A stretch of 64,000 nt of DNA from Pontibacter sp. Tf4 (GCF_014212495.1 NZ_JACKZC010000005.1:309732-373731), one strand, 5' to 3'. Positions 8,380 through 18,497 are shown, numbered from the stretch's first letter. Notes: a model not told the origin generated them from the sequence alone. Made by a program: numbers and translations.

Positions 8380-10983
8380 TTATGCTACCTGTGCGGCTTC
8401 CGCTTTTTTAGCAGGCTTGGTTTTAGCTGGTTTGCGGCCGCCATCCTCGTTTCTTCTAACTATAGCCATTACAAAACCGATCGACATAATGATCGTTCCG
8501 ATCCAGAGGATATTTACAAACGGCTTCTCCATCGCTTTTAGGATGATGTAGTCCTTCTGGGTGGTATTCACGCCGATCTTAAACTCCTGCTTGGCTGGGT
8601 CGATGTTCAGGAACGTAATGCGCAGGCCAAGGTCTTCAATGATTTCTGGGTAATAGCCAGCCATGCCATCTTTAAAGATAAGCAGCGGATGTGCGTGATA
8701 GGTCTTCTTCTCTCCCATCACTTTCATGTCGGCCTGCACCGCTACATCGCCTTCCTTCAGCGGAACGCCCGGTACTTCCTTGATCACTTCCACCCCGTTG
8801 AAAATGGCTACATAATCGTTCAGGATAATGGTATCGCCCATGGCAACAGTATGCTCCTGCAGCTGGCTCCACTCTTTCTCTTCATTCGGGTCCGGAACAG
8901 AAGACACGTGCGTATACAGGTCCTTATTTGCAAACGATTTGATGTCCGGTGATGCCAGCAGGCCCATGTTCGGGTTTACCTGCGCACGCGGATAAAGAAT
9001 GAATGTCTCGCCAGTCTCACGGTTCTTGTACTCCACTTCGTAGTAGGTGTTCTCAGGAGACGGCAGTTCCAGGGTATCGCTTGTCTTAAAGTATATTTTG
9101 TCGTTTACCTTAATATCAGCGCGGGCAATTGCCGTGTACTCATCAGCCGTCCTGAACAGGATTTCTTTGTTTACATACTCCGGTACACCTGCTACTTCTA
9201 TAAACTGACCATGATAGGTAACTTTATACTTATCCATGTCGGTTGTAGCGTTGCGCCACAACAGCACGTTATCACGGTTAATTTCATCCGGGAACTCACG
9301 CGAGTACAGCATACCCGAAGTGTTACCGGAGATGATGTTGGAATAACCTGAAGAGAACAGGATACCCAGCAACATAAGGGCTATCCCAATGTGTGCCACC
9401 GCACCACCCGATAAAGACACTTTTTTGTGCAGCAGGCTCAGGATAATGCTCAGGTTGGCAAATACCGCGAACAACGACGTTACAAAAAGGATAATGTAAA
9501 CCGGGTTGTCAAGTTTAAAGTCGAATACATCGAAGTTGTTTGACAGGATGATCACAAGGCTGGCGAACAACAGAGTCAGCATCAGCGGCATGGTAATCGC
9601 GTCCGCAAAGCTCTTCTTGTCTGTTTTACGCCACCACATCAGTTGCCCAATACCGGTAAGCACCGCAATCAGCACACCTGCCCATAACTGGAACTTGGTA
9701 TAGTGCTCGATCTGGTCGGCTGGCAGAGCAGCGTTAGAATCTATGCCTATAAACCCAAGGAAAGAGTTATAAACCGGGATAGACGTAGTGGTAAGTACCT
9801 GGAAACCGGCCAGACATAGCACAGCTGCTCCGATAAATACCCAGAACTCACCGGTATAAGTAGTTAATTCTTTTTCAGTTGTCGGGATGTGTTTCCACTT
9901 ATAGATCAGCAGGGCAACGGCCAGCACCGTAAAGGCAGTCAGGTACGTAAACAGCTGGCCAGACAGACCTAAGTCAGTAAAGGAGTGTACAGATGCATTT
10001 CCTAAAATACCGCTTCGTGTCAGGAAGGTAGCGTACAGGATCAGGATAAAAGACGCGATCACCAGTATATAGCTGATTCTCAGACCCTGCTTGCTTCTGC
10101 GGAATATAAGCATGGTATGAATAGCGCCTACCAGCACCAGCCACGGAATGTACACGGCGTTTTCTACCGGGTCCCAGTTCCAGTAACCACCAAAGTTAAG
10201 GGTTTCGTAAGCCCAGTAAGCCCCCATCATGGTACCTACACCCAGTGACAGGGCTGCAAAGTGTGCCCAAGGCAATGCCGGACGTACCCACTCTCCGAAT
10301 TTGTTTTTCCAAAGGCCGGCCATCGCAAATGCAAACGGCACCAGGGTAGCTGCAAAACCCAGGAACAGGGTTGGCGGGTGAATTACCATCCAGATATTCT
10401 GTAGCAGCGGGTTCAGGCCTGTTCCGTCTTCCGGCTTAAAATTCGGGTCCATGGCAAATACCGGGGCATCCGACATAAAATCGCGCATCAGGATGAAAGG
10501 CGAAGAACCGATCTTCATATCCCCGATCACGATACCCAGGATCATAGAAGTAAGGAAAAGCTGTACGAACGAGAACATAGCCATTACCGGGGCTTCCCAT
10601 TCCTTGTTCTTTTTACCGGAGTTCATCAACACTACGCCAAGCACCACATGCCAGAAAATCCAGAGCAGGAACGAGCCTTCCTGGCCTTCCCAGAAGCACG
10701 AGATCATGTAATGCACCGGCAGGTGATTGGATGAGTGGCTCCAGGCGTAATAATATTCGTAACGGTGCTCGTAAATAATATTGAACAGCGCAAAGATCAC
10801 TACTATAACGGCCGCGCCATGCACATAAAAGGCCCCACGGGCAAAGCGGCGCCAACTGTTCAGGCTATTGGCATCGGCAGAAGAACGCGACGCCATAAAG
10901 TATGCGTAAGAAGACACGATGGCTGCCACAAAAGCAATTATCACACTCAGGTGGCCTATATCGCCGATCAGCGTATTTATCAT
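8380..10983 (-). CDS. ccmF: Cytochrome c maturation heme lyase CcmF (CcsA/CcmF family)
   Basis: 867-residue polytopic inner-membrane protein that ligates heme to apocytochrome c. Visible marks: the CcmF-specific WEGQEGS (98-104), the WWD heme-handling block GGYWNWDPVEN (265-275), many hydrophobic segments, and a large extracytoplasmic insert (about 560-820) before the last membrane span (FVNILWIGTIIMSIGFVMAIV). The C-terminus is a Lys/Ala/Pro-rich tail (KPAKTKPAKKAEAAQVA) that is unusual but looks like a plain low-complexity cytosolic tail. It is the last gene of ccmBCDEF. There is no ccmH or ccmG next to it. Confidence 0.93.
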   Translation of the reverse strand: MINTLIGDIGHLSVIIAFVAAIVSSYAYFMASRSSADANSLNSWRRFARGAFYVHGAAVIVVIFALFNIIYEHRYEYYYAWSHSSNHLPVHYMISCFWEGQEGSFLLWIFWHVVLGVVLMNSGKKNKEWEAPVMAMFSFVQLFLTSMILGIVIGDMKIGSSPFILMRDFMSDAPVFAMDPNFKPEDGTGLNPLLQNIWMVIHPPTLFLGFAATLVPFAFAMAGLWKNKFGEWVRPALPWAHFAALSLGVGTMMGAYWAYETLNFGGYWNWDPVENAVYIPWLVLVGAIHTMLIFRRSKQGLRISYILVIASFILILYATFLTRSGILGNASVHSFTDLGLSGQLFTYLTAFTVLAVALLIYKWKHIPTTEKELTTYTGEFWVFIGAAVLCLAGFQVLTTTSIPVYNSFLGFIGIDSNAALPADQIEHYTKFQLWAGVLIAVLTGIGQLMWWRKTDKKSFADAITMPLMLTLLFASLVIILSNNFDVFDFKLDNPVYIILFVTSLFAVFANLSIILSLLHKKVSLSGGAVAHIGIALMLLGILFSSGYSNIISGNTSGMLYSREFPDEINRDNVLLWRNATTDMDKYKVTYHGQFIEVAGVPEYVNKEILFRTADEYTAIARADIKVNDKIYFKTSDTLELPSPENTYYEVEYKNRETGETFILYPRAQVNPNMGLLASPDIKSFANKDLYTHVSSVPDPNEEKEWSQLQEHTVAMGDTIILNDYVAIFNGVEVIKEVPGVPLKEGDVAVQADMKVMGEKKTYHAHPLLIFKDGMAGYYPEIIEDLGLRITFLNIDPAKQEFKIGVNTTQKDYIILKAMEKPFVNILWIGTIIMSIGFVMAIVRRNEDGGRKPAKTKPAKKAEAAQVA

Positions 10984-10989
10984 CTTTAT

Positions 10990-11028
10990 AAGTTAGAAAG
11001 TTAAAGAGTTAGAAAGTTAGAGAGTTAT
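10990..11028. repeat. Degenerate 7-8-nt tandem repeat between ccmE and ccmF
   Basis: Units are variants of AGTTAGA (AAGTTAA, AGAGTTAG, AAAGTTAG, AGAGTTAT). A single block without an inverted partner. It lies inside the operon in the 70-bp ccmE-ccmF gap, next to an AACTATAGTT copy. Confidence 0.6.
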
Positions 11029-11053
11029 TTTCCTCTCTGCTCTCAACTATAGT

Positions 11054-11485
11054 TTATAAGCCTGCGGTAGTTGTATTTGGTTTTACTTCGGTTTCCACGT
11101 ACTTAGACGGGCACTTCAGCAGGATCTTATCGGCTACAAACACGTCGTTCTGCATATTACCTGTAATCACTACCTGCTCCGAGCGCTCAAAATCCTGTGG
11201 CTTCGGGTTAAAGTACACTACTTTCTGCTCCACGCGGTTTGTATCAACCAGCATAAACGAGAAGTAGTTCGGGTCTACCAGCGGGTCGTACTGCATCCCT
11301 ACTATGTGCCCTTTGGCATCTTTTTTAAGACGACCAACCACGTGCACTTTTGATTTGCTGCCATCTTCAGCCAGCTCTTTTGCCTGGCCAAAATCAACAT
11401 AAGTGCTTGCATCGCCAGCCGTTGACATGATGATCATGATGGCTGCTGCGATGATGACGATACCGATGATGTGCGACTTTTTCAT
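11054..11485 (-). CDS. ccmE: Heme chaperone CcmE, cysteine (CxxxY) variant
   Basis: 143 residues: one N-terminal membrane anchor (IIGIVIIAAAIMIIM), then the OB-fold domain that carries heme from CcmC to CcmF in the periplasm. Classical CcmE binds heme covalently through His in an HxxxY motif. Here the aligned site reads LLKCPSKY, giving C125-x3-Y129 and no His. A Cys at this site is known from archaeal and some deltaproteobacterial CcmE proteins. The assignment is supported by the sequence DFGQAKELAEDGSKSKVHVVGRL and by its place between ccmD and ccmF. Confidence 0.88.
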   Translation of the reverse strand: MKKSHIIGIVIIAAAIMIIMSTAGDASTYVDFGQAKELAEDGSKSKVHVVGRLKKDAKGHIVGMQYDPLVDPNYFSFMLVDTNRVEQKVVYFNPKPQDFERSEQVVITGNMQNDVFVADKILLKCPSKYVETEVKPNTTTAGL

Positions 11486-11579
11486 CTATGTATAAACTAT
11501 AGTTTCCCGGTTTGATAGCCTAACACAAAAGCAGGTGTATTAAATCCAGTTCTGTGTTGTTTTTTATACGTATCCGGCG

Positions 11580-11849
11580 TTATTCTTTAAATTGTTTTTC
11601 GAGTTTGCTCACTTTGCGGTCCAGCATGATCAGGTAAATGATAAGCCCGATCAGGATGGTCAGCAGCACTACAACTACCACGTAGATCTTGCCATCCTGG
11701 CGTAGGGTGTCGGCCATTTCCACATCAGATGCTGCCGGAGCAGCTGAGTACTCTACCTGTGTTTGCTCAGGCTGTGCCTGCACATGTTGTAAGCCGGCCA
11801 GGGTGCACAGCATAAAGCTACAAAGGGCCAGTATTCTAAACAGTTTCAT
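11580..11849 (-). CDS. CcmD-like small membrane protein
   Basis: 89 residues: a signal peptide (MKLFRILALCSFMLCTLAG), a short Ala/Glu-rich periplasmic segment, and one membrane span (IYVVVVVLLTILIGLIIYLIML) followed by a charged tail (DRKVSKLEKQFKE). The span-plus-basic-tail layout is typical of CcmD, which helps CcmC release holo-CcmE. It starts within the last codons of ccmC (14-bp overlap), indicating translational coupling. The function is inferred from topology and position, since CcmD proteins have little sequence conservation. Confidence 0.75.
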   Translation of the reverse strand: MKLFRILALCSFMLCTLAGLQHVQAQPEQTQVEYSAAPAASDVEMADTLRQDGKIYVVVVVLLTILIGLIIYLIMLDRKVSKLEKQFKE

Positions 11850-12501
11850 ATATGCGTTGTCTCAGTATTTCAAATCTTGATCTTACGTTCACGATCCAGA
11901 TGCCCAGGAGCGTCCAGCCGAGTACGGCAGGGTAAAACACCATGCGCAGGCTGCTATCCAGGTCGTACGCGTTAAAGCCGGGGTTACCGCCATTGCCCGG
12001 GTGCAGCGAATCAGTAAGGCGGGGAAGTATGAACAATAGCGGAATAAGCGCTGCAAAGGCAAAAATGTTGTACACGGCACTGATGCGGGCGCGTTGCTGC
12101 TGCTCGGCAAAAGAGCTGCGCAGCACAATGTAAGCGAAGTAGATCAGCAGGCCGATTGCAGCGGCATTCTGTTTCGGGTCGTTGCTCCAGTACTCGCCCC
12201 ATGTAAATTTGGCCCATTCCATGCCGGTAACAATGCCCAGCACTCCAAACAGGATACCAACCTTGGCCGCTTCGTGCGCGATCACATCGTTTTTGATAGT
12301 TGGGTTGCGCAGGTATCTTATGGAGTATACCACCGAAATCAGCAGGATCAGGATCATGCCAAACCACATGGGCACGTGGAAGTATAAATTGCGGATGGTC
12401 TCGTTCAGGATCGCCAGCCTCGGAACATCTGACATTAAACCTGCAAACACTGTAAACAACAGCAGCAGCACAGTCAGTATTTTCCACCAGATATTTTTCA
12501 T
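11836..12501 (-). CDS. ccmC: Heme handling protein CcmC (CcsA/CcmC family)
   Basis: 221 residues with about six membrane spans. The WWD-type motif is WGEYWSNDPKQNA (101-113). Flanking His ligands are H42 (NLYFHVPMWF) and a His in the later loop (DSLHPGNGG). CcmC delivers heme to CcmE in the periplasm. It lies third from the end of the minus-strand operon ccmB-C-D-E-F, 113 bp after ccmB and overlapping ccmD. Confidence 0.92.
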   Translation of the reverse strand: MKNIWWKILTVLLLLFTVFAGLMSDVPRLAILNETIRNLYFHVPMWFGMILILLISVVYSIRYLRNPTIKNDVIAHEAAKVGILFGVLGIVTGMEWAKFTWGEYWSNDPKQNAAAIGLLIYFAYIVLRSSFAEQQQRARISAVYNIFAFAALIPLLFILPRLTDSLHPGNGGNPGFNAYDLDSSLRMVFYPAVLGWTLLGIWIVNVRSRFEILRQRIYETV

Positions 12502-12614
12502 TCTTTAAATTAAGTTATTCGTTTGCAGCACGTTAAGCTTATAAACACATCTTAAGTTTTTTTGTGCCCGATGCCGCAAAAAATTGTTTCGCAAACGCTT
12601 TGATACTCCAGCCT

Positions 12615-13304
12615 TTACGAACGCCAAAGGTACGGGAACAAAATATAAGAAACAGTGACGACGATCATGTTTATGGCGAGCAAAGTCAGCAGTTCGTCGA
12701 GGCTCGCTCCTCTGTCCAGACCGTCCATCGCGTTTTTCGACATTTTTATCAGCATCAACAGCATGGGCACTATCACCGGAAAGCTCAGAATAGCCATCAG
12801 TGTACTGCTGTTTGCTGCTTTGGAAGCAATGCCTGAGATCATGGTTAAGGACGTGGAAAAACCTACTGCGCCCAGCAACAACGACAACAAAAACATTGGG
12901 ATATCCTGCACCGGGTTGCCCAGCACAAAGGCATAGAACACAAAGCAGATGAGGGCCAGCAGCAGCATTAAAAGCGTGTTGTATACTATTTTGGCAAGTA
13001 TAATGCCCTGCGGACTAACGATGGAATAAAAGTAGAGCAATCTGCCGCGGTTTTCCTGCATAAAGCTTTTGGCAATGGCATTTACAGAGGTAAACAGCAG
13101 GATAATCCAGAGCAACGCATTCCAGATCGGGCCACTGTCGTCTGAGAACTGGCGCAGGCCAAAACTCAGGTAACATACAAACACGGTACTGCCCACATAC
13201 AGCAGCATGCCGTTAAAGGCGTATTTCTGCCGCCATTCCAGCACCAGGTCTTTCTGTATCAGGTATAGGATCTCTTTAAACAGCACTGCGTTAATTTTCC
13301 GCAA
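12615..13304 (-). CDS. ccmB: ABC transporter membrane protein CcmB
   Basis: 229 residues with about six hydrophobic segments. The N-terminal KEILYLIQKDLVLEWRQKYAFNGMLL and the SFMQENRGRLLYFYSIVSP region are typical of CcmB. It is the membrane part of the CcmAB ATPase that drives release of holo-CcmE from CcmC. It is the first gene of the ccm operon in this window. The ATPase subunit ccmA is not beside it: upstream is a repeat island and phoU, so ccmA must lie elsewhere if present. Confidence 0.9.
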   Translation of the reverse strand: MRKINAVLFKEILYLIQKDLVLEWRQKYAFNGMLLYVGSTVFVCYLSFGLRQFSDDSGPIWNALLWIILLFTSVNAIAKSFMQENRGRLLYFYSIVSPQGIILAKIVYNTLLMLLLALICFVFYAFVLGNPVQDIPMFLLSLLLGAVGFSTSLTMISGIASKAANSSTLMAILSFPVIVPMLLMLIKMSKNAMDGLDRGASLDELLTLLAINMIVVTVSYILFPYLWRS

Positions 13305-13363
13305 AGTTACGACACAATTAGTTGGGAAAGTAGTGTTTGAGGAGATTGGTGATTTGGAACATC

Positions 13364-13980
13364 TTTTGTCATTTCGAACAGAGTGAGAAATCTATCTCAG
13401 AATATAGTCGCGAAGGACCTCACAGCGTGCGCAGCTCCTGTGAGTGTCTGGTGCTATAGTTTGCTTTTCCTACTAACTGTACCAAGCCTTCTTTCTATAG
13501 TTGCTTCTAATCCTGGGAGCTCTATGAGCCTATAGTTTTATAGTTTACTTGGCTCCCTCCCGGGCCGGGAGGCCCCGTCTTCGGGCATCGCGCGGTGTAC
13601 ATTCCCTTTGCTCGTGCCTCGCAATGCTTTCAGCACCGTAAATCTACAAGGCGCTCAACCCAAAGACTGATAATAGTTCGATAGCTACTGCTGTAACTAT
13701 AGTTGCTGTGCTTGCTCTTAGCTAAAGCAGATCATCTTTTCTCGTGGTAATATTTCCGTGGGAACAGGTAAACCTGTCCTGTTCGTGGTCTGTAACTATA
13801 GAACTATAGTTGGGACTATAGCATCGGCAGAAAGTGTCCCCTTGAGGGGACTACAGGGGTGTTAAAGCAGCAACTATAGAACTATAGCAGTGCCAACCAT
13901 AGCAGGAAGCAGAAAGTCCCCCTTTGAAGGGGGTAGGGGGATGACCAACCGTAACTATAAAACTAGAGCAACACCCGAAA
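13364..13980. repeat. Intergenic repeat island A (inverted homologue of island B at 32960-33935)
   Basis: This non-coding stretch between phoU and ccmB contains, in order: CATTTCGAACAGAGTGAGAA followed by ATCTATCTCAG; AATCCTGGGAGCTCT; TTGGCTCCCTCC then GGGCCGGGAGGCCCCGTC and TTCGGGCATCGCGC; GGCGCTCAACCCAAAGACTG; AAAGCAGATC; CCGTGGGAACAGGTAAACCT then GTCCTG and TCGTGGTCTG; GTCCCCTTGAGGGGAC; GTCCCCCTTTGAAGGGGG; and AATCCTGAAAATCCTGATTC. AACTATAG copies separate the modules. The same modules occur in reverse complement and in the same relative order in island B. No credible ORF. Confidence 0.85.
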
Positions 13981-14011
13981 TCCTTTAATCCTGAAAATCC
14001 TGATTCAGACG

Positions 14012-14049
14012 AAAAAGGGCACGGACTTAACCAGCCCGTGCCCTTTTTT
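14012..14049 (-). terminator. Terminator of the pst-phoU operon
   Basis: Hairpin AAAAAGGGCACGG / CCCGTGCCCTTTTTT with loop ACTTAACCAG, 19 bp after the phoU stop on the minus strand. Confidence 0.88.
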
Positions 14050-14067
14050 GGAAACTATAAGAAGAAA

Positions 14068-14760
14068 TTATTCTTCTTTACCGCTATTGTCTTTTCGCTT
14101 TTTCTTGGACTTGTGTTTAACCACTTTGGCGTCCTGGTAAAAAATGATCTCTTCGGCAATGTTGGTAATCTGGTCGCCAACGCGTTCTACTTTTTTAATA
14201 ATAGAAAGCAGGGCCAGGCCTTCGTCAATGCTGTCCGGGTTCTGGCGCATGTAGTCGGCGACAACCGTATCTGCACTACGGTAAATCTTGTTCAGCTTTT
14301 TATCGCGCTTAATAATGTTGCGGGCCTGCTCTGTGTCGTTGGCTTTGTAAGCAATACGGCAGTCGTTAAACATCGAGAGGGCCTCATCAAACATGGTTAC
14401 CGCTTTCGTTATCTCTAACAGCTCCGGTCCGAACGTGGCTTCCCTGTTCTGCACGTACATCGAAATGCCTTCTGCGGTATCGCCGATGCGCTCCAGGTTT
14501 GCGTTTATTTTGAGGGTAGCCAACACCAGACGAAGATCTACGGCAACCGGCGTGTAAAGAGCCAGCATGTTCTCGCACATACGGTCTATCTTCACATCAA
14601 AGTTGTTTACTTTTTTCCCGAGCTTCACAACTTTAGCGGCAAGCTCATGGTTTGCGGTCAGCATGGCCTCGCGGCCGCTCTGCAGCTGGTATTCCACCAG
14701 GTCCCACATTTCCATCAGTTTAACCCTCAGGCCAGTAAGTTCATTATCTATTTGGTTCAT
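14068..14760 (-). CDS. phoU: Phosphate-signalling regulator PhoU
   Basis: 230 residues, all-helical, with two PhoU repeats that each carry the metal-binding style helices (MRENMLALYTPVAVDLRLVL-like block as MCENMLALYTPVAVDLRLVL, and KKVERVGDQITNIAEEIIF). PhoU links the Pst transporter to the PhoR/PhoB two-component system and keeps the regulon off when phosphate is ample. The C-terminus is a basic tail (KVVKHKSKKKRKDNSGKEE). It is the last gene of pstSCAB-phoU. phoR/phoB are not in the window. Confidence 0.93.
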   Translation of the reverse strand: MNQIDNELTGLRVKLMEMWDLVEYQLQSGREAMLTANHELAAKVVKLGKKVNNFDVKIDRMCENMLALYTPVAVDLRLVLATLKINANLERIGDTAEGISMYVQNREATFGPELLEITKAVTMFDEALSMFNDCRIAYKANDTEQARNIIKRDKKLNKIYRSADTVVADYMRQNPDSIDEGLALLSIIKKVERVGDQITNIAEEIIFYQDAKVVKHKSKKKRKDNSGKEE

Positions 14761-14814
14761 TTAGTCTCTTGTTAGGTTGATAACCGGTACATGCATGCTG
14801 TAAACTATAGAGGC

Positions 14815-15579
14815 TTAACCGAAACGGCCTGTAATATAGTTTTGGGTACGCTCGTGCTTAGGGCTCGTAAACATGGTTTTGGTCTTCGAGAACTCGATCA
14901 GCTCACCCATGTAAAAGAACGCTGTCTGGTCGCTTACACGGCCTGCCTGCTGCATGTTGTGCGTAACTATAACTATCGTATAATCCTCTTTCAGTTCGTA
15001 GAGCAGCTCTTCAATTTTTGCCGTTGAGATCGGGTCAAGGGCTGATGTCGGCTCATCCATCAGGATAACCGATGGCGAAATGGCAAGCGCACGGGCAATA
15101 CACAAACGCTGCTGCTGGCCACCCGAAAGTGCCAGTGCCGATTTATCCAGCTTGTCTTTTACCTCATCCCAGAGAGCTGTTTTACGAAGCGATGTTTCAG
15201 CTACTTCGTTCAGCACCTTCTTGTCTTTGATGCCCTGTATCTTCAGCCCGTATACTACGTTCTCAAAAACTGTTTTCGGGAATGGGTTCGGCTTCTGGAA
15301 CACCATACCTACTTCTTTGCGGAGCTCGTCCACACGCACGTCCCTTGCATAAATATCACGACCATCCAGCAGAATATCTCCTTCTACTTTAAAGCCGTCT
15401 ATGTAATCGTTCATGCGGTTAAGGGTGCGCAGAAACGTAGACTTACCACAGCCCGACGGACCGATAAAAGCTGTAACAGCCTTTTCTTCCATGGCAATGT
15501 TAATGTCTTTCAGGGCATGGAAGGTGCCATAGTAGGCATTCAGGTTGCGGGCTTCCAGTTTATAGTTCTTCTTACTCAT
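14815..15579 (-). CDS. pstB: Phosphate ABC transporter ATPase PstB
   Basis: 254 residues. Walker [10 protein letters not shown] (40-48), Q-loop in [10 protein letters not shown] (92-101), signature LSGGQQQR (151-158), Walker B VILMDE (171-176) followed by PTSALDP, and a switch His in VTHNMQQ. It powers high-affinity phosphate import through PstA/PstC. It lies in operon order after pstA (9-bp gap) and before phoU (54-bp gap carrying a CTATAG core). Length and motifs are standard. Confidence 0.96.
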   Translation of the reverse strand: MSKKNYKLEARNLNAYYGTFHALKDINIAMEEKAVTAFIGPSGCGKSTFLRTLNRMNDYIDGFKVEGDILLDGRDIYARDVRVDELRKEVGMVFQKPNPFPKTVFENVVYGLKIQGIKDKKVLNEVAETSLRKTALWDEVKDKLDKSALALSGGQQQRLCIARALAISPSVILMDEPTSALDPISTAKIEELLYELKEDYTIVIVTHNMQQAGRVSDQTAFFYMGELIEFSKTKTMFTSPKHERTQNYITGRFG

Positions 15580-15588
15580 GAGTATGGT

Positions 15589-16446
15589 TTACCACTTAAC
15601 TTTTTTCTGCCACTTGTTTCGCAAGTATACGGCAATACCGTTAAGCATAAAAGTAATTAAAAGCAGGATAATAATTGCAGCGGCAACGTTGGTAGCAAAA
15701 GCTTCCTGCGGCCTCGATATCCAGTTAAATATCTGAATTGGTAATACGGTAAATTCGTCCATCGGTGATTTAGGCGCAAACGGCACATACGCCAGCGCTC
15801 CGATAACTATAAGCGGGGCAGCCTCGCCCACAGCTCTGGACAGCGCCAGAATAACACCGGTAAGAATTCCCCCGAACGACGCCGGAAGCACCTGAAACCA
15901 GATGGTCTGCCATTTAGAAGCACCCAGGGCAAACGATGCATCGCGGATGCTGCGCGGCACTGCTTTTATGGCTTCGCGGGTAGTTACAATAATGATCGGG
16001 AGAATAAGCAAACCTAAGGTAAGCGCACCAGTCAGCAAACTGCCACCTAACCCGAACACCCTGCCAAATATCTCCAGGCCCAGCAAACCATAGATAATAG
16101 AAGGTACACCAGCTAGGTTAGAGATGTTTACTTCCAGGAACGAGGCCATCCGGTTTCTTTTGCCATACTCCTCCAGGTAAATGCCTGCAGCTATCCCCAG
16201 CGGAAAAGCGATCAGCGACGAAAGCACCAGGATCCAGATCGTACCGATCCAGGCAGTGTAAATACCGGCTCGATGCGCACGGCGGGAAGGCAGGTTGTTT
16301 AAGAAGTCCCAGTCTATGCGGCCAAGTCCGTCGATCAGAATGTTGATCAGGAAAATAGCAAGCACTACAAGCCCGATCATGGTACAGAAGATACCAAACC
16401 ACTGAAAGGCTTTGTCTTTAAATCTGTTTAGCTCCGAGTTAGTCAT
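15589..16446 (-). CDS. pstA: Phosphate ABC transporter permease PstA
   Basis: 285 residues with six predicted membrane spans. The EAA-type loop reads [20 protein letters not shown] before [20 protein letters not shown]. It forms the inner-membrane channel with PstC. The start overlaps the end of pstC by 8 bp, so translation is probably coupled. Confidence 0.95.
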   Translation of the reverse strand: MTNSELNRFKDKAFQWFGIFCTMIGLVVLAIFLINILIDGLGRIDWDFLNNLPSRRAHRAGIYTAWIGTIWILVLSSLIAFPLGIAAGIYLEEYGKRNRMASFLEVNISNLAGVPSIIYGLLGLEIFGRVFGLGGSLLTGALTLGLLILPIIIVTTREAIKAVPRSIRDASFALGASKWQTIWFQVLPASFGGILTGVILALSRAVGEAAPLIVIGALAYVPFAPKSPMDEFTVLPIQIFNWISRPQEAFATNVAAAIIILLLITFMLNGIAVYLRNKWQKKVKW

Positions 16447-17314
16447 ACTTTTCCTGATATTTCTTTCTGATCCAGAAGCTTATGTTGTTCAGGACAAAAG
16501 TGAATACAAATAAGGTAATACCTGCCGCGAAAATGGTGCGGTACTCCAGGGAGCCATGCGGCACGTCTCCTAAGCTAACCTGCACAATATAAGTAGTTAT
16601 CGTTTCGATAGGGACCAGCGGATTGGCCGTTAAACGTGGCTGCTGACCTGCGGCAATGGCTACCAGCATGGTTTCGCCCACCGCCCTGGAGATAGCAAGT
16701 ATAACAGACACCAGTATACCCGATGAAGCTGCCGGCACCAACACCCCGAAAGCAGTCTGGAATTTGGTAGCTCCCATGCCATACGCACCTTCGCGCAACG
16801 ATTTTGGTACCGCGCTGATCGCGTCTTCGCTGAGCGAGGAGATCATCGGGATGATCATGATGCCCATTACAAGACCAGCCGACAGCGAGTTGAAACCAGC
16901 CAGGTTAGGAATGAAGCTCTGCAGAAAAGGCGTAACTACGGTAAGCGCAAAAAAGCCATATACTACAGTAGGTATAGTTGCCAGAATCTCCAGCATTGGT
17001 TTTATAGTTGCCCGGAAACCTGCCGGCGCATAGGTATTCAGGTAAATGGCGATGGTTAGCCCGATAGGCAGCGCTACAGCAATGGCTATGGCAGTGGTAA
17101 GCATGGTACCGGCCACCAGCGGCAGTATACCAAAGTGCTTATCGGCAAACAGCGGCGTCCATTGGGTGTCGGTCAGGAAGTCAACTATAGATACCTCTTT
17201 AAAGAAGGTAAGCGACTCCGACAACAGCACCCAGATGATACCGATCGTTACCAGAATGGTGATCACGGCCGACAGCCATAGCACACCCTCAATTATTTTT
17301 TCCTGTACTCTCAC
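16439..17314 (-). CDS. pstC: Phosphate ABC transporter permease PstC
   Basis: 291 residues, six membrane spans, with the EAA-type loop [20 protein letters not shown] and then [20 protein letters not shown]. It is the partner of PstA. It lies 15 bp downstream of pstS and overlaps pstA by 8 bp. Confidence 0.95.
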   Translation of the reverse strand: MRVQEKIIEGVLWLSAVITILVTIGIIWVLLSESLTFFKEVSIVDFLTDTQWTPLFADKHFGILPLVAGTMLTTAIAIAVALPIGLTIAIYLNTYAPAGFRATIKPMLEILATIPTVVYGFFALTVVTPFLQSFIPNLAGFNSLSAGLVMGIMIIPMISSLSEDAISAVPKSLREGAYGMGATKFQTAFGVLVPAASSGILVSVILAISRAVGETMLVAIAAGQQPRLTANPLVPIETITTYIVQVSLGDVPHGSLEYRTIFAAGITLFVFTFVLNNISFWIRKKYQEKYD

Positions 17315-17329
17315 GGTGCGTAATTGCTA

Positions 17330-18358
17330 TTATTGATTTGCAGTTTTTGCAGTATCTGTTTTGTCAGTACTTACAGCCTTGCCAGTGTGTTTGGCTGCAA
17401 ACTGCCTGAACTTCTGATACTCTTCTTTATATTTCTCTTCGGGTAGCGGAATAAAGCCTACTTCCTGACTTAACTGAGCTGCATTCTCGAAGTAAAAATC
17501 CATAAACCTGACTACCTGCGGTTTTTTTACAGCCTCCGAGTTAACATACAGGAAAAGGGCACGGGAAAGCGGCGCGTAGGTGCCATCTTTTATAGTTTGC
17601 AGGGTCGGGAAAATGGGGCCGGCACCGTTGCTGTCGTCTTCATCATCAACAGGTATGGCTTTCAGTTTGTCCTTATTTTCTTCGTAGTACGCGTACCCGA
17701 AAAAACCAAGGGCGTTTATGTCGCCGGCTACCCCCTGCACCAGTACGTTGTCGTCTTCGCTGGCAGTGTAGTCGCCGCGGCTGGCGTGGCTCTTGCCAAC
17801 TATAGCTTCGGTAAAGTAGTCGTAGGTACCAGACTCAACACCGGCACCGTACAAGCGGATCGGACGGTCCGGCCATTCGGGGCGAACCTGGCTCCAGCGG
17901 GTAATCTTGTTCTGGGCAGCAGGCTCCCATAGTTTCTTAAGCTCGGCTACGGTTATATCTTTTGCCCAGGTGTTCTCAGGGTTTACCACAATCGTCAGGC
18001 CATCGTAGGCAACCGAAAGTTCAATAAAATCCAGTCCATTTTCGTGGGCCGCTGCAGCTTCGTTTTCTTTAATAGAGCGTGAGGCATTGCTGATGTCGAT
18101 CTCGCCGCGGGAGAACTTCTTAAAACCACCACCCGAGCCGGATACACCAATAGTAGTACGCACGTTAGGCGCTACATACCGGTACTCTTCGGCAACGGCT
18201 TCGGTGATAGGATAAACAGTGGAAGAGCCATCTATAGAAATGTCGCCTTTCAGCGTAAAGTCTGCATTCTCGTCGTACTGCGGGCCGCAGGCTGTGGCAG
18301 CCAGCGCCAACAGCACCATGCAGAATCTTAAAGGTTTAATGTGCAGCATAAGCAGCAT
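17330..18358 (-). CDS. pstS: Phosphate-binding lipoprotein PstS
   Basis: 342 residues. The N-terminus is a lipoprotein signal ending LAATAC with lipid Cys at C24. The binding-protein body shows [20 protein letters not shown], then [28 protein letters not shown] and [14 protein letters not shown], the phosphate-contact loops of the PstS family. It delivers periplasmic phosphate to PstCAB. It is the first gene of the operon. Upstream at 18498-18533 is a series of GTTA repeats that I read as a Pho box. M1 or M4 could be the true start. Confidence 0.94.
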   Translation of the reverse strand: MLLMLHIKPLRFCMVLLALAATACGPQYDENADFTLKGDISIDGSSTVYPITEAVAEEYRYVAPNVRTTIGVSGSGGGFKKFSRGEIDISNASRSIKENEAAAAHENGLDFIELSVAYDGLTIVVNPENTWAKDITVAELKKLWEPAAQNKITRWSQVRPEWPDRPIRLYGAGVESGTYDYFTEAIVGKSHASRGDYTASEDDNVLVQGVAGDINALGFFGYAYYEENKDKLKAIPVDDEDDSNGAGPIFPTLQTIKDGTYAPLSRALFLYVNSEAVKKPQVVRFMDFYFENAAQLSQEVGFIPLPEEKYKEEYQKFRQFAAKHTGKAVSTDKTDTAKTANQ

Positions 18359-18497
18359 TTATCTAAATCAGTTTTGCGCACGCACCATAAACAAAGGGCT
18401 GGCACGTGGGTGCTGATGCAGTTAACGTTATACTACGGAAACTATACATTCGCGGTGCAAAGTGACGGAGAAAAACGCTGCTTGTAAAGTTTTGGGT

